DNA from: Aerococcus mictus
Lineage (GTDB): Bacteria > Bacillota > Bacilli > Lactobacillales > Aerococcaceae
Assembly (NCBI RefSeq): GCF_003286595.3
Contig: NZ_CP132985.1
Location: forward strand, 2,046,001-2,110,000
Direction: 5' to 3'
Length of the DNA stretch: 64,000 bases
Shown here piece by piece: positions 44,918-52,576 of this stretch (the first letter of the stretch is position 1; every line of letters begins with the position of its first letter). Position numbers and translations under genes: made by a program. Under the pieces are notes generated by a model. The model worked only from the letters and a program-made list of their open reading frames with translations. It had not been told where the DNA came from and ran no database searches.

Positions 44918-45904
44918 TTAATCTTTCAAAACTACTTTCAGCAGATTTTCTAGGACTGCACTGAGGAGTCCCGCGACTGGGAAGATGATCCAGGACCGAC
45001 CCCAGTCATGGGTCCAAAAACTATAGCCCAGGTAGATGGCCAGGACCAAGGGCCAGTAAATTTCCATATAACGATCAATTTGATCGTCCAGCTCCCGGTC
45101 GCCACGTTCGCCTAGCAAGTCTTCATCTTGTAAGAGGTAGCGGAAAGTGTTTCTGCGGCTGATTACCTTGACGAGTTGATAGACGCCCAAAGCAACAAGG
45201 ACAAGGGTCAAAGTGAAGCCCAGAGCCAGAGAGGTATTTTCTTCACTAATCGACCCCCATAGGAGCGGGATCCCCGACAAGATACAAAAGGAGATCCCTA
45301 AAACTAAGCCCCGCTGGTAGGAGGCTTGGTAGCGTTTGAGCCCTTCACTGGCCAAGCCACTGACCCCATAAGCTGGGGTAAATTGTCCCTCACAAATGAA
45401 TTGGTAGGCTTTTAAGTCTTGGCTATTCTTTACAAACAGGGCGACGGCAATGGCTACAATAGCCAAGGTCAAGGAGATCCCGAGAATCGATATTTGACCC
45501 TGGACATGAAACCAACCCTGGCCTTCACTTAATATCCCCAAAACCGTGATCGGGACCCCAGCTAGGATACAGAGGAAAGCACCCAAAGCTAACCTATGGG
45601 CCCCTTTCAAGCGAGCAGCGATAAAAGCATTGGCTTCTTCAATCGATAGTTTGGGGAGGCCAGCCTCTAAGGGACCCTCATCACCCGCACTATAGTCTAC
45701 TTGGTCTAATTCATCTTTAATCAGATAATCGGTGGTCACTCCAAAAATTCGGGCAAGGTCTAATATTTTCTCTAAATCGGGAATAGCTTCGGCCCGCTCC
45801 CATTTAGAAATCGATTGCCGGGAAACATTTAATTGTTGGGCCAGTTCTTCTTGGGACCAGCCTGCCTGTTTCCTCAAATGTAAAATCTTGTCGGCTAAAA
45901 TCAT
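44918..45904 (-). CDS. XRE-family HTH regulator fused to a membrane domain
   Basis: 328 aa. Residues 1-65 form an XRE HTH (LRKQAGWSQEELAQQL, VSRQSISKWERAEAIPDLEK). After an acidic linker come two similar membrane blocks (about 105-165 and 195-255) that repeat ALGAFLCILAGVPITVLGIL / VLGISFCILSGIPLLWGSI, and two final helices near the C-terminus. Such membrane-tethered regulators are common in Lactobacillales; the target is unknown. Start at 45904 with AAAGGAAGTGG. A palindrome over the leader suggests autoregulation. Confidence 0.85.
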   Translation of the reverse strand: MILADKILHLRKQAGWSQEELAQQLNVSRQSISKWERAEAIPDLEKILDLARIFGVTTDYLIKDELDQVDYSAGDEGPLEAGLPKLSIEEANAFIAARLKGAHRLALGAFLCILAGVPITVLGILSEGQGWFHVQGQISILGISLTLAIVAIAVALFVKNSQDLKAYQFICEGQFTPAYGVSGLASEGLKRYQASYQRGLVLGISFCILSGIPLLWGSISEENTSLALGFTLTLVLVALGVYQLVKVISRRNTFRYLLQDEDLLGERGDRELDDQIDRYMEIYWPLVLAIYLGYSFWTHDWGRSWIIFPVAGLLSAVLENLLKVVLKD

Positions 45905-45921
45905 GCCAACCACTTCCTTTC

Positions 45922-45935
45922 AATGAAAGTTCATT
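45922..45935. promoter_or_regulatory. Palindrome in the leader of the HTH gene (operator candidate)
   Basis: AATGAA-AG-TTCATT is a perfect 6-bp inverted repeat next to the ribosome site; a TATAAT -10 lies upstream at 45982-45987 (minus strand). The gap 45905-46327 otherwise contains a repeat copy and no gene. Confidence 0.35.
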
Positions 45936-46177
45936 ATTTTTTTATTGAAAGCGGTCGACGCCTACCCCTTTCTTTGTCTTAATTATAGGTGATTTATCTA
46001 AGGGCAGCTAGCACCAGTCCAGATCATTGGCGCAACTGGGGGTTGCAAAGCTGTCAAATCAAGCTTTTGAACTTGGATGAGAGTGAAAATGTTAAATGAA
46101 AAATTTTCTCTTTTGAATGTACTTATTCAAAAGCATGACGGCAGTTGGAGATAGCTTCAGCCATTAAAAAAGCCCCT

Positions 46178-46323
46178 TTTTTAAATACGAATTCTCTAAT
46201 CAAAACGTGTTCCAAGCGCAGAGCAAGCGTCCTCTTCACAAAAAGGCGACGAATTCTCTACGCAAATTCTTTCGCCTTTTTGCTCCAGAGGTCTTGGTCT
46301 TTGGTGCGCTTGTCACACTCTCA
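46178..46323 (-). repeat. 3'-end repeat element, copy 3 (after mnmE)
   Basis: Begins 4 bases after the mnmE stop with GAGAGTGTGA, then arms CAAGCGCA..CCTCT..CAAAAAGGCGA and TCGCCTTTTTG..AGAGG..TGCGCTTG, then GAACACGTTTTGATTAGAG. The arm sequences differ from copies 2 and 4, but the architecture is the same. Confidence 0.7.
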
Positions 46324-46327
46324 TAGA

Positions 46328-47716
46328 CTATTTCCCTAAACAGAATTGACTAAAGAGTTTAGTAATCAATTCATCAGGGGCATTTTCTCCGGTAATTTCG
46401 CCGAGAAATTCAAAGGCCCGGTTAAAGTCGATTTGGATTAAATCAACGGGCGTGCCCAGACTAATGGCTTCCTTGGCTTCAGCAATGGCTTGGCTGGCTT
46501 TTTGGAGGAGGTCAATGTGGCGGGTGTTGGATACATAAGTAGCATCCCGGTCGCCGGTTTGGCCCGAGAAGAAGAGCTGAGAAATTCTTTCTTCCAAGTC
46601 ATCCACCCCTTGGTCTTGAGTAATCGAGGTTTTGATGATCTCTTCCTTATCAGCATAGTCGGCCAGGTCGTCAAGGCTTAAAGCCGGGTCGAGATCAGTC
46701 TTATTCAAGAGAATAATCCGATTGGAGTCCTTAGTCATGGTTAAGAGTTCCCGGTCCATCGCCTGTAAGGGTTCACTTTGGTTGAGGATTAAGAGCACCA
46801 GGTCAGCTTCTTCCATGGCCTTACGACTCCGTTCTACCCCAATCTTTTCGACGACATCTTCGGTATCGCGAATCCCAGCCGTATCGACTAATTTCAGTGG
46901 CACGCCCCGTAAGTTGACATATTCTTCAATCGTATCGCGGGTAGTCCCTTCAATATCGGTCACAATGGCCTTGTCTTCACGTAAGAGATGGTTCAAGAGG
47001 CTGGATTTCCCCACATTGGGCCGGCCAATAATAGCCGTTTCAATCCCATCACGAAGAATCTTGCCTTGCTTAGCCGTCGTGAGTAACCTTTGTAATTCGG
47101 CTTGGATAGTATCAGCGGTTTGGTCTAAAAGTTCCAGAGTCATCTCTTCTTCTTCGTATTCCGGATAGTCAATGTTGACCTCCACTTGGACCATGGCGTC
47201 CGAAATCCGATTCCGTAGAGTAGAGATTTTAGTGGATAATTTCCCATCTAATTGTTTCATGGCTTGGTCCATGGACCGGTCCGTTTTCGACCGGATCATG
47301 TCTTGGACCGCTTCGGCTTGGGTCAAGTCAATTCGGCCATTGAGAAAGGCCCGCTTGGTAAATTCCCCCGGCTCCGCCATCCGCGCCCCTTCCCTCAGAA
47401 CCAATTGCAAGATTCGGTCAGTGGCCACCATACCCCCGTGGCAGTTAATTTCGACAATGTCTTCGCGGGTATAGGTCTTAGGCGCGCGCAAAACAGTGAC
47501 CATGACCTCATCCAATTCTTGTTCGCTTTGCGGATCAACAATGTGGCCATAATGAATAGTATGGGAATCCTGGTTGGCCAGTTGCTTGGTCCCCATTTGG
47601 TAGACGGTATCGGCAATGGCTAGAGCTTGGTCGCCTGACAAGCGCACAATCCCAATCGCGCCTTCCCCCGGTGCCGTTGAAATCGCAGCAATGGTATCAA
47701 AACCTTCAGTAAACAT
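46328..47716 (-). CDS. mnmE: tRNA modification GTPase MnmE (TrmE)
   Basis: 462 aa. N-terminal tetrahydrofolate-binding domain ([18 protein letters not shown]), G domain inserted in a helical domain (P-loop [41 protein letters not shown]) and the C-terminal FCLGK that carries the catalytic Cys. Partner of MnmG in U34 modification. Start at 47716 with GAAGAGGGG upstream. Confidence 0.97.
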   Translation of the reverse strand: MFTEGFDTIAAISTAPGEGAIGIVRLSGDQALAIADTVYQMGTKQLANQDSHTIHYGHIVDPQSEQELDEVMVTVLRAPKTYTREDIVEINCHGGMVATDRILQLVLREGARMAEPGEFTKRAFLNGRIDLTQAEAVQDMIRSKTDRSMDQAMKQLDGKLSTKISTLRNRISDAMVQVEVNIDYPEYEEEEMTLELLDQTADTIQAELQRLLTTAKQGKILRDGIETAIIGRPNVGKSSLLNHLLREDKAIVTDIEGTTRDTIEEYVNLRGVPLKLVDTAGIRDTEDVVEKIGVERSRKAMEEADLVLLILNQSEPLQAMDRELLTMTKDSNRIILLNKTDLDPALSLDDLADYADKEEIIKTSITQDQGVDDLEERISQLFFSGQTGDRDATYVSNTRHIDLLQKASQAIAEAKEAISLGTPVDLIQIDFNRAFEFLGEITGENAPDELITKLFSQFCLGK

Positions 47717-47751
47717 AAAATTACCCCTCTTCACAAGTCCTTAAACTCAAT

Positions 47752-47798
47752 AAAAAAGTGCCTTTTCTGCCCAGTTTATCCTGCAGAAACGACACTTT
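47752..47798 (-). terminator. Terminator of the cbiMNQO operon
   Basis: Stem AAGTGTCGTTTCTGC / GCAGAAAAGGCACTT with T run on the minus strand, just past cbiO. Confidence 0.85.
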
Positions 47799-47903
47799 GA
47801 CTGTCTTAATGATTTATTTTCTTAGTAACTACACCAGCATTATAAGGGCTAGGGGCCTAAATGTAAACTGTTAGCATCCAATTTCTGAGTCCAATAACCA
47901 GCT

Positions 47904-48647
47904 TTACTCGTCGAGGAGTCGGACTTGCCAGGGGAGTTCTAGGCCAATACTTTCCATAAAGGCCTGGGACTTAAAGACCGCCTCACTATCCCCTTGGGCC
48001 ACAATGCCCTTATCAGCGATGGCCAAATATTGGTCACAGAGCTGGTAGAGAAAGGCCATGTCATGGCTTGAGATCAAGAAACGATGGCCCTGTTTGACCA
48101 AGTCTTGGATGATTTTAGTCAGGTCTTTCACCCCAGCCGGGTCTAGCCCCACAGTGGGTTCATCCAAGAGGATCATAGCGGGCTGGATCACTAAAATTCC
48201 CGCCAAAGCCACCCGCTTCTTTTGCCCATAGGAAAGAGTTTGAATCGGGCGGCTAGCCAAGTGATCGATCGCCAGGGCCTTGAGGGCACTCGCCACCCGG
48301 TCTTTTATTTCAGCCGGGTCGCGCTTTAAATTATGGAGGGCAAAGGCCACATCGTCTTGAACCGTGGGGTAAAAGAGCTGTTGGTTGGGGTCTTGAAAGA
48401 CCATATTGACCGCTTGGCGAAGTTGGTAGAGGGCCTTCTTCTTATAGGAGAGGGGTTGGCCTTGGAAGAGCACCATCCCTTTCTCCACCGGAATCAGACC
48501 AGTTAAAATCCGCATCAGGGTGGTCTTTCCGGTCCCATTGGCCCCCATCAGACCGATCACCTGGCCCTTGGAAAAATCATAAGAAATATCTTCAAATACG
48601 GTATGCCCTTGGTAGGCAAAAGATAGGTGTTTGACACTTAACATCAT
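47904..48647 (-). CDS. cbiO: Energy-coupling factor ATPase CbiO
   Basis: 247 aa. Walker A GLMGANGTGKTTLMRI, Q-loop MVFQDPNQQLFYPTV (typical ECF/CbiO), signature LSYGQKKRVALAG, Walker B ILLDEPTVGLDPAG, H-loop FLISSHDMAFLYQL. The single ATPase presumably homodimerises, since only one is present in this group-I cobalt/nickel ECF transporter. Confidence 0.92.
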   Translation of the reverse strand: MMLSVKHLSFAYQGHTVFEDISYDFSKGQVIGLMGANGTGKTTLMRILTGLIPVEKGMVLFQGQPLSYKKKALYQLRQAVNMVFQDPNQQLFYPTVQDDVAFALHNLKRDPAEIKDRVASALKALAIDHLASRPIQTLSYGQKKRVALAGILVIQPAMILLDEPTVGLDPAGVKDLTKIIQDLVKQGHRFLISSHDMAFLYQLCDQYLAIADKGIVAQGDSEAVFKSQAFMESIGLELPWQVRLLDE

Positions 48648-48725
48648 TTCATCCTCACTTATTATTTTGTAAGCCTACAAATCCTTATACCCTAGCCATT
48701 TCTAGCCCCATTTTTGTACATTAAA

Positions 48726-49403
48726 CTAATCCAGGTAAAATTCATCCTGGTAGAGTTTCAAATCTAAGGTGTCAGTCATTTCCGTAAAGCGATACAATGA
48801 CCGCTCGAAAACTACCTTAGCCAGTAAGGCCAGGGAATGAATAGACACTCTAGGGTGGGAGTAGCCATAGCGCAAGTTTTGGGCCTGGTAGACCACCACC
48901 ACATCGTCTAAGAGGACAAAGATAAAACGGTACATCAAGAGGACCAATTCAATCACCACATAAGGGATGTGGGCTTGCTTCATCAATTGTAAGATCTGCT
49001 TTAGTGGCGTAGTCAGGGTAAATAAAAAAGTCACCGTGATCGCTGTCAAAGCCCTAATAATTAGGGTCAAGGTATAGGAAAACTGACCACTTAACAGCCC
49101 CAGGTAATAATCTCCCAGTGATAAGGACCAGGAAAAAAGAGCGGGCTCTTGGCTAACAGACACCAACAAGGCCAGGCTAGAAAAGGCCAAAAACAGAACC
49201 GGACCAATATATAAATTCAGGTAGGTCCTTAGCCTAATAGGCACCAGATAGAGGGTAAGAGTCATGATCAGGAGGGTATAGACCACTTCTAAGCTATTCC
49301 ACCCCGAAAAGGCCACTAGAATCCCCAAGAGCCAAAAAGCAAACTTAAACTTGCCGGACTTCTTAGCCCACTTGGATTGATAGGTATAACGATCAATCCC
49401 CAT
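48726..49403 (-). CDS. cbiQ: Energy-coupling factor membrane protein CbiQ (EcfT)
   Basis: 225 aa, four to five membrane helices and a C-terminal cytosolic part. YVVIELVLLMYRFIFVLLDD and AQNLRYGYSHPR (an Ala-Arg-Gly-like coupling helix, here LRYGY) fit CbiQ. Start at 49403 with AAAAGGTG. A terminator-like hairpin separates it from cbiN upstream. Confidence 0.85.
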   Translation of the reverse strand: MGIDRYTYQSKWAKKSGKFKFAFWLLGILVAFSGWNSLEVVYTLLIMTLTLYLVPIRLRTYLNLYIGPVLFLAFSSLALLVSVSQEPALFSWSLSLGDYYLGLLSGQFSYTLTLIIRALTAITVTFLFTLTTPLKQILQLMKQAHIPYVVIELVLLMYRFIFVLLDDVVVVYQAQNLRYGYSHPRVSIHSLALLAKVVFERSLYRFTEMTDTLDLKLYQDEFYLD

Positions 49404-49439
49404 AACATCACACCTTTTCACTAATCATTTGCTTTTTAA

Positions 49440-49476
49440 AAGAAGCTGAGCACAGAACCTCAGCTTCTTTATTGAG
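49440..49476 (-). terminator. Intra-operon attenuator-like hairpin between cbiN and cbiQ
   Basis: Stem AGAAGCTGAG/CTCAGCTTCT with a short TTTT on the minus strand. Probably leaky, lowering cbiQO expression relative to cbiMN. Confidence 0.55.
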
Positions 49477-49492
49477 AATACACTTAACTGGT

Positions 49493-49780
49493 TTATCTCT
49501 TACCTTGGTCTAGGCCTTTATTCTTGCCTAAATAGTATCCAACGATCCCACAAATAATCCCGGTCCCAATGCTTCCTTGTAAGGTAAAGAGTAAACTTTC
49601 AATTTCACCGGAAGCAGGTTCAAAGATGGGTTCAAACCAAGGAGTATAGGATTCGTCTAATTCCCCAATCAATTCTTCAGCCCCACCATCGGAACCTTCG
49701 TATTCACCATCAATGGTAAACAAGGGGATAAACATAATTAATAGGGCTAATAAGATGAGTAATAAATTTTTCTTTTTCAT
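49493..49780 (-). CDS. cbiN: Cobalt transport protein CbiN
   Basis: 95 aa. N-terminal membrane helix, extracellular loop with EGSDGGAEELIGELDESYTP and PWFEPIFEPASGEIESLLF, second helix, short charged tail. This is the CbiN pattern; the loop helps load metal into CbiM. Its ATG directly follows the cbiM stop (TAGATG). Confidence 0.88.
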   Translation of the reverse strand: MKKKNLLLILLALLIMFIPLFTIDGEYEGSDGGAEELIGELDESYTPWFEPIFEPASGEIESLLFTLQGSIGTGIICGIVGYYLGKNKGLDQGKR

Positions 49781-50512
49781 CTATTTCTTCACCTCTTTCA
49801 AGACGGTGTCGTTAATCATATTCACCATTACCACGGAAAGTAGCCCTTCAACAATAGCTAGAGGAATTTGGGTAATCATAAAGACGCCCATAAATTTCAT
49901 AGCTGCTGCAAAGACCCCTAAGGCAGGATCAGGGTGAGCCAAAGCCAATTGGAAGGAGGTGGTCATATAGGTGGCCAAGTCAGCTAAGGCTGCACAGAGG
50001 AAAATATTGACACTACTTGGAAGGTTGATTTTTTCGCCTAAACGGTAAACGGCGTAACCAACAAATGGTCCTACAACCGCCATCGAGAAAGCATTGGCAC
50101 CCAGTGTGGTTAAACCACCGTGAGCTAGGAAGAGGGCTTGGAATAAGAGACAGATAGTCCCTAAAACGCTAATCACCCCAGGTCCAAATAAATAGGTCCC
50201 CACACCGACACCCGTAGGATGGGAGGTTGACCCAGTCACGGATGGAATTTTCAAGGAAGATAGGATAAAGATAAAGGCACCACTGAGGGCTAATAAGACC
50301 TTATTTTTACTATCTTTTTTGACGCTTTCCTTAATTTGGTAAACCCCGTAGCAGAAGAAGGGAATGAAAATCGCAAACCAAATGATTACCCATTTCAGTG
50401 GCAAGTAACCCTCCATAATGTGCATGGCGTGGGCAGGTTCAGAAAAGGCCACTAATAAAAACAAGAAAGCCGCTAGAAATAACTTTAGGGCTTGACTTTT
50501 AGATAAATGCAT
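49781..50512 (-). CDS. cbiM: Cobalt/nickel substrate-binding membrane protein CbiM
   Basis: 243 aa. A cleavable signal (about 1-29, ending EPAHA) precedes MHIMEGYLPLKW; after cleavage the free Met-His N-terminus binds Co2+/Ni2+, as known for CbiM/NikM. Later GSTSHPTGVGVGTYLFGPG and LLFQALFLAHGGLTTLGANA are family signatures. Heads cbiMNQO. No cobalamin biosynthesis gene is visible in the window, so the metal may serve imported corrinoid or a nickel/cobalt enzyme. A structured leader precedes it. Confidence 0.93.
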   Translation of the reverse strand: MHLSKSQALKLFLAAFLFLLVAFSEPAHAMHIMEGYLPLKWVIIWFAIFIPFFCYGVYQIKESVKKDSKNKVLLALSGAFIFILSSLKIPSVTGSTSHPTGVGVGTYLFGPGVISVLGTICLLFQALFLAHGGLTTLGANAFSMAVVGPFVGYAVYRLGEKINLPSSVNIFLCAALADLATYMTTSFQLALAHPDPALGVFAAAMKFMGVFMITQIPLAIVEGLLSVVMVNMINDTVLKEVKK

Positions 50513-50568
50513 TAAAAATTTCTCCTTTTTGATACACTAAAATGCCTAACAATAACAACCCCCATGGG

Positions 50569-50741
50569 AAAAAAGGTCAGAAATAAGCGGACTAGTCGCA
50601 AAAGCCTTGACCCCCAAGTCCTTGTGAAAGCTGCTGGTCATCATCCCAGCAATAGTCACTCATGAAACTAGTCCTGAACTTATTTTCTTTACTCAATGTG
50701 GCTCGGCGAAGTCACTGCCTTACCCAAGATCTTGTAGCTAC
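50569..50741 (-). ncRNA. Structured leader (riboswitch candidate) upstream of cbiM
   Basis: A 230-nt leader would start near 50741. Helices: AAATAAG..GGACTAGT pairing with ACTAGTCC-G-CTTATTT (8 + 7 bp; 50581-50596 with 50667-50685), closing an inner GTGA..TGCTGG / CCAGCA..TCAC arm. A T6 run begins 6 nt after the long stem. The pattern does not show the cobalamin B12-box, nor the GGACAG/GGGACAG core I recall for NiCo (czcD) RNAs, so the class is unknown. Confidence 0.5.
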
Positions 50742-50747
50742 GCGAAG

Positions 50748-50776
50748 ATTATACCCCAGATCTAGTCGGCTTGCAA
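50748..50776 (-). promoter_or_regulatory. Promoter of cbiMNQO
   Basis: TTGCAA (50771-50776), 17 bp, TATAAT (50748-50753). A TAGAA-N3-TTCTA palindrome at 50792-50804 lies directly upstream. Confidence 0.6.
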
Positions 50777-50791
50777 TGTTTTTCACAAGAT

Positions 50792-50804
50792 TAGAAGAAT
50801 TCTA
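50792..50804. promoter_or_regulatory. TAGAA-N3-TTCTA palindrome (operator candidate, copy A)
   Basis: TAGAAGAATTCTA. As a 15-mer it reads TTAGAAG-A-ATTCTAA, the 7-1-7 format of Fur/PerR/Zur boxes. Located between the cbiM and CNNM/CorC genes. Confidence 0.45.
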
Positions 50805-50863
50805 AAGACAAATAAACTTTATATTCTATTAAAATAAAGCAAGCTCCTAACCGGTTCAATTTT

Positions 50864-50876
50864 TAGAATTTTTCTA
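50864..50876. promoter_or_regulatory. TAGAA-N3-TTCTA palindrome (operator candidate, copy B)
   Basis: TAGAATTTTTCTA, identical over 13 bp to the copy at 56035. It lies upstream of the CNNM/CorC gene promoter (extended -10 TGC-TATGAT at 50909-50914). Confidence 0.45.
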
Positions 50877-50946
50877 GGCTATCAATAGGACTAGCCCAGG
50901 CTTTGTGCTATGATAGTAGTAATAAAATTTAGGAGGAATTTCATCT

Positions 50947-52269
50947 ATGGATGACAGTTTTCTTGTCAGCATAATCATCTTTTTAGTCTGTGTAATCTTA
51001 TCGGCCTACTTTTCATCATCGGAAACGGCCTTCACCTCAGCGTCTTCGATTCGTTTACAGAATGAAGCCGAATTGGGTGACGACCGCGCTAAACAAGCCC
51101 TAGACTTACAAAATCAATTTGATTCCTTATTATCGACGATTTTAATCGGTAATAACTTCGTTAATATTGCCGCTTCTTCCATTGCGACAGTGATCTTTAT
51201 GGAGTTGATTCCTGAATATGGCGCCACCATTGCCACGGTCTTTACCACAGTGACCCTCTTGCTCTTCTCAGAAATCACCCCCAAACTGATCGCCAAGATT
51301 GTTCCTGAACCCTTTGCCAAGTTCTCCACCCCCTACCTACGGGCTATCATGTGGCTCTTCAAACCCCTAGTCTGGTTAGTTAACCAATGGCAAAAAATGG
51401 TCCAACACTTCTTTCCCTTGGAGGCCCAAGAAGGTATTAGTGAAGAAGAATTGCTGTCCATGGTGGATGAAGCCCGGGTCGGCGGCAGCATTGAGCACGA
51501 TGAACAACGCTTAGTCAAGGCCGCCATCCGCTTCGATGACCGGGAAGTCTCCGCCATCATTACCCCGCGGATCGATGTTGAAGCCATCGATGTTTCGGAC
51601 AGTGACCAAGAAATTGAAGCCATCTTTGAAAACCAACCCTATTCCCGGCTCTTAGTCTATGAAGAAGACATCGACAATGTCCTCGGTGTCCTCCACGAAC
51701 GCGACTTCAACCGCTATTTGCGGGAAAAATTCAAACATCCCGAGAAGAAGATTCTCTTAAACAGTCTCCTACTGGATACCTTCTCCATCCCACAAAATAT
51801 GAAACTCGCCACCCTCTTGCGGCAAATGCAAGCCAAACAAATCCATATGGCCGTTGTCCGTGATGAACACGGGGGCATGATTGGGATCGTTACCATGGAA
51901 GATGTCTTAGAGGAATTAGTGGGGGAAATCTGGGACGAAGACGATGTGGTCACCCAAGATATCGAAGTTTTGGAAGAAGGCCAACACTATATCTTCAGCG
52001 GAGGCTGCGCGATTGAAAAGAGCCAACCCCTCCTCCAACTTCCCCTCAAGGAAGCCAACCTCTACCACACTATCAACGGCTTTGCCACCCATTATCTTGG
52101 TAAGCTACCTGAACTCGGCGACCATTTTGCCGTTGGCGCCTGGGTCTTTGAAGTGGTTGAAGAGGACAAGCAAAGAGTCGGCAAGTTAGATGCCCAACGC
52201 CTCCCCGAAGATGAGATCGTCGGCCAAGCCGCTCAGTATGAAGAAAGTGACCATGACAAAGAAGAATAA
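50947..52269 (+). CDS. CNNM/CorC-HlyC family transporter-type membrane protein (UPF0053)
   Basis: 440 aa. DUF21 membrane domain (1-190, with SAYFSSSETAFTSASSIRLQ), a CBS pair (about 205-330, IITPRIDVEAIDVSDSDQEI and DEHGGMIGIVTMEDVLEELV) and a C-terminal CorC_HlyC domain (about 345-425). Family members are linked to Mg2+ efflux or transport across the membrane, regulated by nucleotide binding to CBS. TAGGAGGAA precedes the ATG. The acidic tail is unusual but common in the family. Confidence 0.9.
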   Translation: MDDSFLVSIIIFLVCVILSAYFSSSETAFTSASSIRLQNEAELGDDRAKQALDLQNQFDSLLSTILIGNNFVNIAASSIATVIFMELIPEYGATIATVFTTVTLLLFSEITPKLIAKIVPEPFAKFSTPYLRAIMWLFKPLVWLVNQWQKMVQHFFPLEAQEGISEEELLSMVDEARVGGSIEHDEQRLVKAAIRFDDREVSAIITPRIDVEAIDVSDSDQEIEAIFENQPYSRLLVYEEDIDNVLGVLHERDFNRYLREKFKHPEKKILLNSLLLDTFSIPQNMKLATLLRQMQAKQIHMAVVRDEHGGMIGIVTMEDVLEELVGEIWDEDDVVTQDIEVLEEGQHYIFSGGCAIEKSQPLLQLPLKEANLYHTINGFATHYLGKLPELGDHFAVGAWVFEVVEEDKQRVGKLDAQRLPEDEIVGQAAQYEESDHDKEE

Positions 52270-52300
52270 TTAAGAGATTTGTTAGTTTCTTCCCAGTTTG

Positions 52301-52332
52301 TTCACAAGTTCTTCACAATTATGGCTTAATAT
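52301..52332 (+). promoter_or_regulatory. TTCACA-N5-TTCACA box with -10, no CDS downstream
   Basis: Two TTCACA hexamers (52301-52306 and 52312-52317) in an 11-bp direct repeat, the layout of PhoP/PhoB-type sites, followed 9 bp later by TAATAT (52327-52332) or TATAAA (52331-52336). The second repeat takes the place of a -35, as in activator-dependent promoters. Confidence 0.45.
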
Positions 52333-52339
52333 AAAACCG

Positions 52340-52421
52340 TAGTAAATAGATACATTATTTCTATCTTTCTCCTCCCATTATAGAAAGAGTAGAAGAAAAG
52401 ACGCCTGAGCGCGTCTTTTTT
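52340..52421 (+). ncRNA. Candidate small RNA with anti-Shine-Dalgarno loop
   Basis: About 80 nt from the box-type promoter to a strong terminator. In the middle, TCTTTCT (52364-52370) pairs with AGAAAGA (52382-52388) leaving loop CCTCCCATTAT, whose CCTCC is complementary to ribosome binding sites and CAT to AUG. That layout is like the Cia-dependent small RNAs of streptococci and the UCCC-loop RNAs of staphylococci. Could also simply be a long 3' UTR of the CNNM/CorC gene. Confidence 0.5.
52396..52421 (+). terminator. Terminator ending the sRNA candidate / CNNM gene
   Basis: AAAAGACGC/GCGTCTTTT 9-bp stem, 6-nt loop, T run. Confidence 0.9.
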
Positions 52422-52499
52422 ATTACCTAAAATCAAAAAGAGCTAGTTCGTTGCCCAAGACTCAAGATAACTTCTTTATCTAGTTAGCTACTGTCAAAA

Positions 52500-52543
52500 T
52501 AAAGCCCGCCCAAGGACTGTTGATCAATCTCTGGGCGGGTCTT
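52500..52543 (-). terminator. Terminator of nox
   Basis: GC-rich stem AAG-CCCGCCCA / TGGGCGGG-CTT with TTTATTTT tail on the minus strand. Confidence 0.85.
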
Positions 52544-52576
52544 ATTGAAGGAGTTTTTTAAATCATTTTACTGCAA

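Noticed and set aside
50513..50741. Cobalamin or NiCo riboswitch before cbiM
   Set aside because: The cobalamin conserved core (GGGAA, GCCACTG context, ACCTGCC) and the NiCo GGGACAG core were looked for and not found; kept only as unclassified structured leader.
52301..52317. Rex-type site in TTCACAAGTTCTTCACAA
   Set aside because: Rex sites are inverted TTGTGA..TCACAA; here both hexamers point the same way.
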